Both the position numbers and the translations under genes were made by a program. A stretch of DNA of 64,000 bases from Annulohypoxylon bovei var. microspora (Eukaryota > Ascomycota > Sordariomycetes > Xylariales > Hypoxylaceae). The DNA is taken from positions 24,744-88,743 of the forward strand of contig MU405366.1 in NCBI GenBank assembly GCA_022836615.1. The letters run 5' to 3'. The notes below the pieces were generated by a model. That model had not been told where the DNA came from. It did not search any database and saw only the letters and a program-made list of their open reading frames with translations. This document shows, in pieces, positions 34,370 through 45,633 of this stretch. How positions within the stretch are numbered: the stretch's first letter is position 1; each line of letters opens with the position of its first letter.

Positions 34370-35031
34370 GAGTTGGGATTCCGATAATGAAGATGCCCGT
34401 AAATTATCCTCCGGGGACGATAAAAGTTACCCGGCGCGGGCCGACGCGGGAGTAAGAGGAGCATATAGTAGAACTAAAATAAGAATTCTGGAGGGAACTA
34501 TGATGCGTGCCAGTTTCGCCACATATGTATGCGCGCAAAGACACAATGCCAATGCGACCCTCGGAGTATTAATCACGTATCACCCATGTTTGCGATGTTT
34601 GCGATTTGTATAGTGATATGCCATGCCGAAGCTTGCGACTATGCTATTAGAGCGTGCTTCATATCTCGTCTAATGTAAGACATAAAGATATCTTGATACA
34701 GCTCACCGTATGCACAGGACGACGTTATGTCATGCATCTCTAGCCGATCTGCCTAATATGCTCCGTAGTACACGCGATCGAAATCCGCTTGCGATAATCA
34801 ACACCGTTACGCCGTTTCCAAAACACCTATGGGTATCTTTTTTCTTTCCAAACGAGCCTGAAAACCAACTAAAAAGATGCCATGATTCGCTTGATACCGA
34901 GGCACCGCTCCTGATGACCTCGTTCCCTCCAACTATAACGTCCAAACCCATTATCGACCATGTATAATTGCGAGAGTTTCAGTAGGTAGTGTATGCGATA
35001 AGCGCTCCAACCATCGTCAGCGCTGCGACGG
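34370..35031. other. Intergenic between convergent genes
   Basis: The 3' flanks of the Rds1-like and Spt8 genes. Nothing else seen. Confidence 0.5.
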
Positions 35032-37161
35032 TTAGACAGGAACGTTTATTTCGTATCCAATGAGCACTTCGGTGGTTGTCCCTTCCCAACCACGGTTTCC
35101 GGCGGCTGAGAGCATGAAGCGGCTAGACGGATCGATATGGAGGCTCGATATGACGCCGGCACGAGGTGGACCGGGAATAATCAGAAAAGGTGGCGGCGAG
35201 TGCTTGGTGGAATGTTCCGAACGAAGATCGTAGAGCCGGAGGATGTCATGAGACGCGCAGACCAGGTGCCGTCCGTTGACCATGGACCGAACACAGCTGA
35301 CCGGGCCACTTCCGCCGGGGAACTTGAAAACCCGCTCTGGTTGCCAGCCTACGCGCCCTCCTCTCGCTTTCTGCACGCTAAACTCTTCCACCGTGCCGCT
35401 CCTCCGCCCGACGTAGATCCAATTGCCATCTGGGCTCCAGCATGCGCCCATGCACCAAGGAGGAATGCCAGGCCTATTACCGATGCGTGCTACCGGATTC
35501 GGTATCCGCCGGTCCCATATCCGCAGGGTCCCGTCGATGGATCCCGAAAGAAATGTGCTGTCCGAAGTCTGAGTCATGTCGTAATGCGCCGGCGCCGGCG
35601 CGGCGAAGACGGTCGAAGGCGACTGGGGTGCCATCCCTTGGGTTCCGGAAACCGCCGGCTGCGGCATACCCGCCAAATTTGATTGGAACGAGTGGTCGCC
35701 CGCCGACGGAAGCGATAAGTCCGGGAGAATAGGTAAAGACGAGGAGTCGTGGTCAGCGTCGACCCCGAAAGAGTTAAGCGTGCTATCACCAAACAGTGCA
35801 GAGTCTGGCCGGTTCGCATCCGGAAGACCCTGGCCGGCTGGCGGTTGGCCTGGCTCGGGGTCGAAAGTCGGGCCGGACATGTCGTAGTCGCCTATCGCGA
35901 CATCGGCATCCTGGGCCGAGTCTTGCATCATAGCCCGAGAGAATTCATTGTCGTCATCACCTCCGAAGGCACCCATCCCGTCATTATCGCCGAACAGATC
36001 AGAGCCTCCAGTAGGACTACCACCAAAAAGGCTGTCGTGCGCGGGACTGCCCTGAGGATCAGTTATGCCATCTCTTCCGCCGGGTGCCTGGCCGGCGACC
36101 CCATTGATTCCAATACCGTTCACGCCGTTGCTCAGATCAGCACCGAACCCCCCGTCCGGCTCAAACTTCAAGTCACCATCCGCGCCGGGGTGAGAGTTGT
36201 TGGTGAACAGCGTATCGCTCGGAATATCCTCTTCGCTAGCCTCCAGAGGGATCGGTGCCCCTCCCATCGGCCGGATCTCGATAGCGGAAATCTGCCCCCC
36301 GCTTCCGTCAAACTGGCGCGTCACCTGTCCCGTATTCAAATCCCAGTCGAAGATGTTCTTGTCCCAGCTACCACTGATCACGCTCTTCTCGTCGGGCGAA
36401 AGGGTCAGCACGCTAACCGCGTTGGTGTGCTTCTTGAGGCACGCGATCCGCTTCCCCTCGTCGTGGCGCACACTCTGGAGGTTGATCCCGCCGCTCTCGA
36501 GGCCGGACAGGAGCCACAAGGCCTGGGAGTGGACTGCCAAACTGTAGACAGGACTCAGGACCAGGTCTTCCTGCCGCACGGGAGCAGGTTGGGGCTCCGC
36601 GTTTTCCCAATACGACATCAAGACCCCGGCCTTAGTCACCGAGTCGACAAAAGGATGCCTCTGCGCCACGGTCAGGAGAGTCTTGCCATTGATCGTGGCC
36701 GGCCCGTCGTACTTCCTGATGTATCCGTCGCTTCCACCGGTCATCCAATACCGGAGATCCGGGGTGATAGCTATCGCGTTGATGCTAGTAGCCATAGGGG
36801 CTGCCATGGTCGGGACGATATCGTACGTCGCCGCGGTGAGCATCTCCGGGCGAACCCTCGGCGTCCACCTGGGGGTTCCGAGAGGGCCCGGGGTAGCCGA
36901 GGTCCGAGTGACGGCCGGGTTCGATACGCCGTTCGGTTGTCGATGGTCTTGGGTATCGTCTTCATCATCATGCTCGTGCTGGTCGGCATCGTCATCTTCG
37001 TCGTCGTCGTTCTCGTTCTCGTTGTCATCCTCGTCGTGGTCGGCGTTCTCGTTGTCGTCTTCGCCGTCGATGTCGCCATCGCCATCCGCGTCGTTGGTCA
37101 TAAGATCGTCCTCATGCTCGTTATCCGAGCTCGCATTGGAGTCTCGGTCGAAATCGTCCAT
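35032..37161 (-). CDS. spt8: SAGA complex subunit Spt8, WD40 protein
   Basis: A single exon of 709 residues from the ATG at 37161. The N-terminus is extremely acidic (runs of Asp, Glu and Asn over about residues 1-75), as in other Spt8 proteins. The WD40 propeller follows: INAIAITPDLRYWMTGGSDG, VSVLTLSPDEKSVISGSWDK and FLSGSIDGTLRIWDRR, with the family-specific YDIVPTMAAPMATSINAIA opening. A long Gly/Asp/Pro-rich insert lies between propeller blades at about 325-560. Spt8 recruits TBP to SAGA-regulated promoters and acts in the nucleus. Length and architecture fit fungal Spt8. The complementary strand carries a long open frame (35749-37308), which is a composition artefact of the repeats. Confidence 0.92.
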   Translation of the reverse strand: MDDFDRDSNASSDNEHEDDLMTNDADGDGDIDGEDDNENADHDEDDNENENDDDEDDDADQHEHDDEDDTQDHRQPNGVSNPAVTRTSATPGPLGTPRWTPRVRPEMLTAATYDIVPTMAAPMATSINAIAITPDLRYWMTGGSDGYIRKYDGPATINGKTLLTVAQRHPFVDSVTKAGVLMSYWENAEPQPAPVRQEDLVLSPVYSLAVHSQALWLLSGLESGGINLQSVRHDEGKRIACLKKHTNAVSVLTLSPDEKSVISGSWDKNIFDWDLNTGQVTRQFDGSGGQISAIEIRPMGGAPIPLEASEEDIPSDTLFTNNSHPGADGDLKFEPDGGFGADLSNGVNGIGINGVAGQAPGGRDGITDPQGSPAHDSLFGGSPTGGSDLFGDNDGMGAFGGDDDNEFSRAMMQDSAQDADVAIGDYDMSGPTFDPEPGQPPAGQGLPDANRPDSALFGDSTLNSFGVDADHDSSSLPILPDLSLPSAGDHSFQSNLAGMPQPAVSGTQGMAPQSPSTVFAAPAPAHYDMTQTSDSTFLSGSIDGTLRIWDRRIPNPVARIGNRPGIPPWCMGACWSPDGNWIYVGRRSGTVEEFSVQKARGGRVGWQPERVFKFPGGSGPVSCVRSMVNGRHLVCASHDILRLYDLRSEHSTKHSPPPFLIIPGPPRAGVISSLHIDPSSRFMLSAAGNRGWEGTTTEVLIGYEINVPV

Positions 37162-38258
37162 CGTGAGTACTACCAGGTGCTATTATTGATCAGGACGAAG
37201 TGCGACGAAGTTCCGCCCTCGCTTTGTCATCCTACGCCCTTTTCCGAGCAGCTTGCGACCGTATCAAGGATGCGTATTTATCTTCTAACGATGGCAGAGG
37301 AAGTATGATCTCGTAGTGAAGATAAGGCGGCCGAGTCACTGCGTAGGGAAGGACGCACGGATGCGAAGATTTATGTAGAAGTCTTCAATTTAGAGATTGT
37401 CCTTAAAAGAGGTAGCTTGCCAATGTGGATCCCCGATCTGAGGGTTTTCGTGGTAACGCTTGGACCACCTGCGGTGGCAAGCGTTGACTACTGGATAACC
37501 TCAGATCGCGCGCAAATCTTAGTTAGTTTGAGAACTTAGATTAATCAACAATTTACACACGAGTTTACCCTTACCAGTATAGAATAACGTCTATTACACA
37601 TAGACGATATTCCGTACCATTAGGAGGCTCGGAAGCACACCAATAAAGAATGTTTATTTAGTACCTAGTATCTAGCAATATGGTTTAATGCGATAGGTTA
37701 TGACTAAGATTTAAGAAAACTTTACAGAGGTTGGGGGCCAAAAGTTTTGCACATCAGCCACCTGGCGCGTAATTAAATAAAAAACTTCAAACTGAATAAT
37801 AACTTATCTACCTAGTATTATATTTTAACAAATGACCGACCGCTATAATTAAAACAGCTTAATCAGTAACGCAAAACGCCATGTAATGCGAAGATATTTC
37901 AACTTACACGAGTTTGACCCTCAGCAGAATCCCCCGAAAGTTTTGGTCCCAACCTTCGTATTGCATAGAAATAAAGACTAAGCGGGGATTCTAAATTCCT
38001 AGATACGTAGGTAGGTACATTCGCCCCCCTTTCCACCCTCAACCTCCCACATCCATGCCAGTAGAAACAACTCCATCTAACTAATCCTAGGTAAATATCG
38101 GGATAATGATAAAAGTCTAGATCATGCTAATACATATAATATTGGAAACTAATGTAAATAAGCACTTATTTATGTGAATAAACTAATCATCTACAATACC
38201 TACATCAGGTATGTATTGCTTGCCGCCACTTAACTAGAAAGGAATCGTTGCCGTCGTC
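37162..38258. other. Intergenic
   Basis: About 1.1 kb, AT-rich in the second half, holding the Spt8 promoter and the 3' flank of the Ulp1-like gene. No gene or clear repeat. Confidence 0.5.
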
Positions 38259-39473
38259 TTAGCGGAACCCTGGGAACCTCCTACTTCTCGGTTGAAATCC
38301 CTTATCTCCCTTGAACAAGGCGCCTCCTTGAGGAACAACCGGTCGCCTTGGAGTACTCCGCACCGGCGGCTGACCTTGATTTATCCTCGACCAGACTGAA
38401 TTGTTTCTCGCGCTTCTCCGGGGGACACCTAGGTCACCTTGCTTGATCGGCCACGACGGTGCTATTCTCCGCTCGTTGGGGATGGGTATGGCAACGAGCC
38501 GTCTATCAGGTACTTCAGGTGGCACTTCGATGACATCGTCATCCTCGCCCGCCTTCTTCGACGACTTTTTCCCACTCGAACCTCGAGCCGGCGGTCGCAT
38601 CACATCTCCGGCATCCTGCAGCTTCCCTGCGCCGTTTTTCGCCTGGTCAGTCAGTTCAACCGCGATTCGTGCTCTATAGTCCATCTCTTTGACTGCTTCG
38701 TACGCGTTGAGGCCAATCATCTCCCACCGCACCGCGTCGGGGTTAAACCACCCGCCCATGGGGGCCCATAGCTGTTCGTCGTAACTTCTACCCTCCGCCA
38801 TATCTCTGGCGAGGCGGTCCAAAATCTGCTTCGCCGACCAGTATACGCGCAGCCCACAGCTCCAGTTGTCCTTCTGCCAGGGCACCCACACGACACGCTC
38901 GCAATCAGCTGCGAACGTGAGTCCGCTCTTTTCAAGAATATGCCGCAACCTGTACGAGATCATCTGATTTCTTTCCGTGCCGCTCGCGTCTTTCCAGGCA
39001 TCGATAATGGCTATGTGAAGGACACGGTCCCACCTCCCGGTCGTCTCGTCCGTTTTACCTTTGTGCACGACCGCTAACTCCCAGTGGATATCGTCATAAT
39101 TAAGCGGCCACAGGCTGTATTCGGTTTGCATAAACGCGTTGAAAAACCTAGGATACGGTCGGCTCAACATATTTCGAAACTCCCTCTCGCCCGTATGGAA
39201 AATCCCTCGGATGCTCGTATCTGCTATGTGAATTCTTCTCCGCGTCTGCGCCGGGAGAGATTCGTAGTACGACTTCAAGGCCTTCTCGATGGCGTCGCCG
39301 TTTAGCCACGTCTCGCGGCTAGCCTGAAGCTGATTGAGTCCTCTGATGTCCGGCCAATCACCCAACGCTTCGGGTAGCTCGGTTTCCCTAGATGGTCCCA
39401 GATGTCTGGTGCGGCATTGGCCCAAGCCGCTCCCCTGAGTCCCGCATAGGACATGCGCGGGAGTAGATTTCAT
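38259..39473 (-). CDS. Ulp1-like cysteine protease (C48 fold)
   Basis: A single exon of 404 residues. The N-terminal entry segment WLNGDAIEKALKSYYESLP matches the WLN(D)xxI substrate-groove motif of Ulp1/SENP proteases. The catalytic set is in order and spacing: His130 in DDIHWELAVVH, Asp158 in HIAIIDAW, Gln200 in WVPWQ and Cys206 in DNWSCGLRVYW. Such enzymes remove SUMO or related modifiers, but many fungal single-domain members have unknown targets. The C-terminal 130 residues are basic and disordered, with KKSSKKAGEDDD and PRRSARNNSVW, and may bind nucleic acid or direct nuclear import. It lacks the long N-terminus of housekeeping Ulp1, so it is likely an accessory member of the family. 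Confidence 0.85.
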   Translation of the reverse strand: MKSTPAHVLCGTQGSGLGQCRTRHLGPSRETELPEALGDWPDIRGLNQLQASRETWLNGDAIEKALKSYYESLPAQTRRRIHIADTSIRGIFHTGEREFRNMLSRPYPRFFNAFMQTEYSLWPLNYDDIHWELAVVHKGKTDETTGRWDRVLHIAIIDAWKDASGTERNQMISYRLRHILEKSGLTFAADCERVVWVPWQKDNWSCGLRVYWSAKQILDRLARDMAEGRSYDEQLWAPMGGWFNPDAVRWEMIGLNAYEAVKEMDYRARIAVELTDQAKNGAGKLQDAGDVMRPPARGSSGKKSSKKAGEDDDVIEVPPEVPDRRLVAIPIPNERRIAPSWPIKQGDLGVPRRSARNNSVWSRINQGQPPVRSTPRRPVVPQGGALFKGDKGFQPRSRRFPGFR

Positions 39474-40500
39474 GCCTAGGTCTTCTTCTTTTCTATCAAA
39501 TAAAGGGTTGTTATAGAAGAGGATGCAGTTATAGTTTATTTGGTAGGTTTGGGTCGCGTTGTTGATTTCCTAACACCACCAGCGGTAAAGCCTCCGAGTA
39601 AGGTAAGTTATAAATATCAAGCGGCGATTACATAGAGCACTGCTGATATCTATGTCGGCAAACAAAGATGGATGAAAAATATAAGTTGGCAGAACAGTCC
39701 TCTTTGTGCTTCGCTGAATCCGACATTCTATATACGCATGGTCAAAGGCTAAGATGAAAGCTATATCTTAGTTTCCGTTCGCGATTAATACTCCATTGTT
39801 CGTCGGCTGGCTTATGAAAGCGGCAAACAATAAAGCCTAATGTACGATAATCATGTTGCCTGGTTAGTACGAGAGCAGCAAATGTCTTCGAAGCAATAGT
39901 CCGACCTACAGCTGTCCATTTCTATAGCATTGCGACAAAACTATCAGTGGTGGTGATTGGATGAAAAGGGGCTATATCTACACGCTTTTAATAATTTAAC
40001 CCAATAATTCTATATATTGCAGGAGTCTTTATTTACGTTATTTACCTGGCTATCGTTTGTTCGTTCGTTCTCAAATAGGTATGTATGTATAAGGTAGATA
40101 TATGCTGTCTATCTACATAATATAGATAGGTATGTAAGTAGTGGTAGGTATGTACCTAGGTGAGGCTAGACCCCAAGGCTTTCCAAGACCTTTTAAAACT
40201 TATAAGTGGATCAAGCGTAAGGCACAGTACCTGCCGCTGCTTTGCCCAGGACCTAATCCAAATTCGAATGCGCCTCGTCCGACTCGTCGATGTCGCGTAC
40301 AAGGGAACTCGAGATAAGCCATGTTTTTTCGAGTTTTCTATCACGACGACGAATATACCAGCGACTCATGGAGGACGACTAGCTAAACCCGGCTGGCTCC
40401 TCCTCAAGTGTCAACCACTACTTTACCAGAAGTCATATCACTCGCTCGCTCACTTTCGTTTATCGTTGCCGATTTCCGAGGGTGATCTGGGAACTTCCAG
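39474..40500. other. Shared promoter region of two divergent genes
   Basis: About 1.0 kb between the Ulp1-like (minus) and PGAP4-like (plus) start codons. TAGGTA/TATGTAAG blocks occur at 40075-40160. Small open frames on both strands near 40156-40500 are not convincing. Confidence 0.45.
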
Positions 40501-41906
40501 ATGCTTGCCAATAATATTCGGAACCGCGGCATCGTGTCGTTCTTCCTGGGCTTCCTGTTGTGTTACGCTATAGCCGCCGCCTACTTGCGATCTAAATGTT
40601 ATCGCGACCCGTCTTCGGTCTTTTTCAGACCCGAATCCGCCCGCCTCTTGACGTATTCCTCTTTCCGCAAGGCGCAAGCGCAGAAATTCGGGAACCTGGC
40701 AGCCTTACGCGCCGCGACCAAGTGGGCTAACTCGACTGCTCCCGAGCTGTGCGTCGGCGTCGGGTCTGTGAGTCGCCATGGGTTCTCTTATCTTAAAGAG
40801 ACACTCGGATCCATACTCGAAGGTCTAGATGACCGCGAACGCCAGCGCATCTATGTCGTCGTCTTCCTAGCCCACACCAACCAGTCCGAGCATGAAGATT
40901 TCCGCCAACCATGGCTTCTCAATATGGCCGACAGCCTCCCGACCTACCCCGACGATCCCGATACCGCCGAACTTGTGCGCCAACTTGAGATCGACGGAAA
41001 CTACGAAGCCCACGCCCGAAAACAGAAGATCGACTATTCCGTCCTGCTAGACGAATGCGCCAAGGTCAATCCCAACTATACCATGACCTTAGAAGACGAT
41101 GTGATCGCTTTGGATGGGTGGTATCACCGCGCCATCAACGCCTTGGAGATTGCCACGAGGAAGACCCGAGAGCTCGGACGAGACAGCTGTAAGTCACTCA
41201 CATTCCTTAAAGAGTTTCCTTCTCTCGCTTTATAAGTACCATCGCCGTGTTCGCCTGGCCAGTCTCGCTAACCTTGCTCTTTTCCCGCGCAGTCCTCTAC
41301 CTGCGTGTCTTCTACGACGGACGACTCCTGGGCTGGAACAGCGAGGAATGGCCATTATATGTCGAGTCGAGCGTGGCAGTCTTAATCATCGAGATTTCTA
41401 TATTAGTAGCCCTTCGCTGGCGCGTCGCTGCGATACGAAAGACTCTCACGGTCTCGGTCATCCTCGCGCTCTGCGGAGTCTGCACTCCCATGCTGATCGG
41501 TTTATTCTTCGCGGCCGGCCGCAACTGCATGCTGCCGAAAGCTCCCGGCGTCCATCTCATGCACCAATACGGCTGCTGCGCCCAGGGACTCGTGTTTCCG
41601 CAGCGTCAGGTCCTCGATCACTTACTTCCCTTGTACCGCGATACCCAAGATAATCACGCCGCCGTCGACACGTTCCTCGAAGATTGGGCCAACAACCACG
41701 ACAGCCTGCGGTGGGCAGTCACTCCGGTTCTCATACAGCATGTAGGCGGCAAGAGTTCTCACGGCGCGGGCGATCAGGAAGCAGGGTCGCTCACTGACGA
41801 CATGCCCTTCGACTATTCCTTCGAGACGAACGACCCGATCAAGCTTGCTAGAGAGCACCGGGCGCGGATTGTAGAGACCACAGAGCAGGCAAGAAACGGT
41901 AAATAA
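40501..41906 (+). CDS. PGAP4/TMEM246-like GPI glycosyltransferase
   Basis: Two exons, 40501-41188 and 41293-41906, give 433 residues. The 104-base intron is in phase and rejoins RDS to FLYLRVFYDG. An N-terminal membrane anchor lies at about 11-28 (IVSFFLGFLLCYAIAAAYL). A GT-A-like catalytic region follows with LEDDVIALDGW (EDD near residue 199), the metal or sugar-nucleotide site. Two closely spaced hydrophobic helices come next (SSVAVLIIEISILVALRW and VSVILALCGVCTPMLIGLFF at about 250-300), and then the fold resumes with HQYGCCAQGLVFPQRQVLDHLL. A GT-A domain split by two membrane helices is the hallmark of PGAP4, which adds a hexose side chain to GPI anchors in the Golgi. The exact sugar in fungi is not known. 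Confidence 0.82.
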
Positions 41907-42679
41907 AATACAAATACCCGTCTGATTCGGTTTGGATTGGGCTGGTTTGGTTCGGTCCAGATCGGGGCGTTACCTAACATTGCCACCTCCGCTTGACCCG
42001 CAGTTCTCTAGCAAACAGAAGACGTTGTACTCGCGGCTATATATATACATATGCCGAATCTACAATACTGCTGCACAGGACAGCGGGACAACCAGGCAGT
42101 CAGGAGAGAAATTAGGTGGGGATTCATGCGACGGATCTACAAGAAATAATGATCAGTTAAGATCCCCACCGTTGATCGGTATGTAATGGTGGTTCCCTGT
42201 TCGCAGCAATCAAGGAATGGCAAACGTCGCGTAAAGTTGACGTTGTAATGCATATATTCTTGATTTTGCCATGAAATCTTATGTATGTAGTGCTCCTCTT
42301 AGCCTTGGTGCTAATTGTTGTAGTAAGTGCCTAGCTACGAAGTATGTAACACGTCCACACGTCCACACGTCTTCTTTTCTCTACCTATTTAAACTTAGTA
42401 GAGATTTGCGGAACCAAAACTCTCTCCAGAGACTCCGGAACCTTGAGTGAAACCGAGCCTCGACCGCGCGCCAATCAAATGTCTAACGGGATCATCGATA
42501 GTGGAAGCATGGTAATCATATTTTTGACACTGTGTCGATGCCTAGGACGTTGTATTTCGGCCTTCAGATTGATAGCTATTTCGTAGAGCCTCGTAGGCGA
42601 CCCGTCGCATGAAAGAGCAAGCAAGAATTATGACGAGAGTCTCTCAAGATAGATCAAGGACAGCATAGGTATTCATGAC
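41907..42679. other. Intergenic between convergent genes
   Basis: The 3' flanks of the PGAP4-like and SRR1-like genes. It includes a short duplicated CGTCCACA near 42352-42372. No gene seen. Confidence 0.5.
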
Positions 42680-43508
42680 TCACGTATCATCTCGTCGTCT
42701 CCAGTGGATCGCGGTACTCGAAAATGTCGTGTAGCCCGAATCTTCAGGAAACTTGGCTTTGTCGCATCGTTCATCCAGCTCCTTCAACTGGATGCAATCA
42801 GGGACATCAGAACCATGACAACTACTCGATGTTAGCCGGGATATAAAGCATAAAGCCTGGCAAGGTCGGCCAACGAGGAGACACTTACTCTTCCCAAACC
42901 TCCCGGGGAGTTCCAACAAACACCGCGGGCAAATCCTTAGAGAGAGCTTGCGCATATACGTCCCTATATAGATGGATGCCGAATACTAATGTCGATATGC
43001 TAACTTGCTCGAATCCTCCTGGCGAACGTACAACCTCGTGGCCTAGACTACGGATGAATGCCTCGTCTACAGATTTGAAGACCGGCTCCTGGAACAGACA
43101 GCGGATCGGCACCTGGCCGTCGCATTGCATCTGTTCGACCATGTATAAAAAGGCGGCTAATTGTACATGCGCTCTCCGCTTGTTCTCCCAGGAGCCATCG
43201 TCGGGATCAAAGGAGCCCAGGCCTAAGCAGACGGCGTGAGTAATAGCAGAGCTGCAATTATGAGATGCAACGATTTCCCGTAGCTTAGCGCAGCTAGTTG
43301 ACGCCCTCCACTGATCCCTAACACGTCGGTGTTCCCTCTCGATGTCGGAAACGGATAAGAATGACGGCCGTGACTCCGAACCGTTGGCGTGACGGCTAGA
43401 ACCTGAGAATATAGCAGGGTGATGTGTTTTTGCGTGACGTCCTTTGCGGCGAACTCTAGTCCATTCATCTTGAGCCTTGGCTCCTTGCTCGCGAAGTACA
43501 GAGGCCAT
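42680..43508 (-). CDS. SRR1-like domain protein
   Basis: Two exons, 42889-43508 and 42680-42821, give 253 residues in frame. The start is MASVLREQGAKAQDEWTRVRRKGR; 22 codons upstream stay open but look like leader sequence. The middle and C-terminal parts match the SRR1-like domain: AVCLGLGSFDPD, a helix with QLAAFLYMVEQM, CLFQEPVFKSVDEAFIRSLGHEVV, then FEQVSISTLVFGIHLYRDVY and PAVFVGTPREVWEE. SRR1 of Arabidopsis acts in phytochrome B signalling and clock function. Yeast and fungal members are poorly characterised, so no pathway is assigned. A basic N-terminus and no signal peptide suggest a nuclear or cytosolic protein. Confidence 0.82.
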
Positions 43509-45633
43509 CGTTAAGATGAAGGATACCTGTATGGTAAGTGGCTTTATCGAGGCCGGTACTTCTGCGTAGTGCACATATAGTGTCGAAGCTTAAACAGTAG
43601 ATGAAAATATTATACCTAACAAATTCTCATACCACAGCTCTTAGGGAATGCTGACTACCTTTCTACGAAACAACTATAGCCATATACCTAGTCTACAACA
43701 GACTACATGGCCGGTATATCAATAATAGAGTGATTAGCCTTAAGCTATGTTGTTTATGAGAAGATGGGCGATGTATTAAGCACTGGGCAGATAGACCGAC
43801 TTGGAGTGCTGACATGTGAGAGATATGGAGAGAACATTGAATCTCACACGGTGCTTCATAAGGGCACTTGCACTTGTAAGCTAAGAATTACCGTTTACAG
43901 CTAGGCAAAGCCCTGTAGAGCACGTGACTACCGCAGCCTTCACCGGACTCCCGAGGTCTCTTTGTTTCGCCAATCATTATCGATGCTGTGTTACCCAAGT
44001 CATTTATTTTGCTGAGGGTTGCCTCGAAATAAAAGCCTCGTTTCTGCTATTTGTAATGAAATCAAAAGGCAAATACTCTTTACCCATGGAACACGACATC
44101 TTGCCCCTAGGTACCTACCTACCTATGCACAGAAACAATTAGGTACTAGGTAGAAATGCCCGACACCGCCAAATAATTCTCAGATTTGGAATTGATTTCG
44201 GCCATTAAAAACTCCCTATGGGAAAATCCGCAGAACGCTAAGGCTTCGCTCTCTTGCCGCCGGCCAATTTTTCCGTATGAGACATATTTAAGGCTCTCGA
44301 TCATACCTAGCAGAGAAGAGCTGAGATGTTGTAGAATTGTCAATGCTACCTAACAACAGAATTACTTATTTATTAGATACGTAGCCAACGTAATAAGCCC
44401 CATACGGTATCACTTTCAGACACCTACATGTTTAAACGCCGCCATGGTGCGTTTTGGGGAAGCACAAACGGCCCCAGGTGGGATGGCAAGATCATTTCGA
44501 TTCATCGACGGATGATTATGGATGGACGCGTTGGTTACTCAGAGCCGCCCAAAAATAGCCCCCGACATATATGTATACAGATGTATTATACACACACAAA
44601 CTTTGGGGGAATAGATTAGAGATATGTACCCCTACTGTACATAGGTTGGGGTTGGGGTCCCGATTCCAAAAATCTTGACCCTGCCCGTTAAACACTGGGG
44701 CTTCCCGAGTGGGCTTTTCATCGGCGCTTAAGCTGACCATCGTTATTGGTTGCTTGCTCTTGATAGCCTCTCTGATCCCTGTCCGACGCAGTGCCGGTGT
44801 ATTTCTTATGTCACCAACCACAGGCCACCTTACCTTAGAATTAGCAGCCCTTGCTACTATAATCCCGGATCCCCCCCTACCGTCGATCGATTCCATTGGC
44901 TGCTTTGAACAAATCACTTTCGTTCCTACATTGAACGAGCGACTCGCTCTGCCCCTTTAGCAGCATCCTATTGGCTCTGCTCGATCGGTCGACAGGGGAC
45001 GAGCTCTTGGGCTGCACGTCGTGCACATCGTCCAGCCCTTCTCACTGGACTGCCCGACCCAAAATGCCGCCCGCCTCTCCTGACCCTTGGCTTCCGGAGC
45101 GGGGAGCCATGGTGAGCCTGAGATGGTATTGGCTATGCAATGCAGGTGCTTGAACAAGAACCGGAAAGGCCTTGCAGTTACTGCTTCCACCCGTCAGTAA
45201 TAATGCGCTCCTTCTGCCCTACAACTCCTTCCCGATCTTTTTTTCATCATTCTCCATCACCGACGCCAGAGCCGTAGTTCTCCAAACGGGACAGATACAT
45301 ACCGCAAGGCCAATATATAGTTGTTGTTGTTGTTGTTGTCGCCGCCGCCAACAACGTGATCAAGGACAACACGAGTTAGAGACGAGCATTGTGTTATTCC
45401 CTACGAGGGTGGATACCGGCAGCCGCGTAGAAAAGAGCGGCCTTCACCACTTCGACTAATACACTCGCCAACTCCCATCGCGAGTTTTCATCTCACCGTG
45501 TGCGCAAGAAGCTGGTACTGCCGGAAAACTTGGGGGCCGTATTTTTAATCACCGGTCGCCGCGCGACAAGAGGAGCCTGCGTACAATTTCCCACATCGTC
45601 GCCTTCATCAAAGAGAAACAAAATTTCGGCACA
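43509..45633. other. Long intergenic region between divergent genes
   Basis: About 2.1 kb between the SRR1-like and BIM1-like starts. It contains a (TTG)6 plus GCC microsatellite at 45321-45349, and TAGGTA blocks near 44107-44150. Open frames on both strands at 44516-45190 lack protein-like sequence or an ATG in context. The last 400 bases probably include a CA/CT-rich leader of the BIM1-like transcript. Confidence 0.45.
45321..45349. repeat. TTG/GCC trinucleotide microsatellite
   Basis: Six TTG units followed by GCC units, about 290 bases upstream of the BIM1-like ATG. Confidence 0.85.

Noticed and set aside
35749..37308. A 519-residue open frame on the plus strand.
   Set aside because: It is antisense to Spt8, whose WD40 repeats and acidic N-terminus are unmistakable. 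The openness comes from the codon composition of the acidic repeats.
44516..45190. Open frames on both strands, one with a hydrophobic N-terminus.
   Set aside because: The hydrophobic frame begins with GTG and not ATG, and none has protein-like sequence or a splice pattern. It is treated as promoter DNA.
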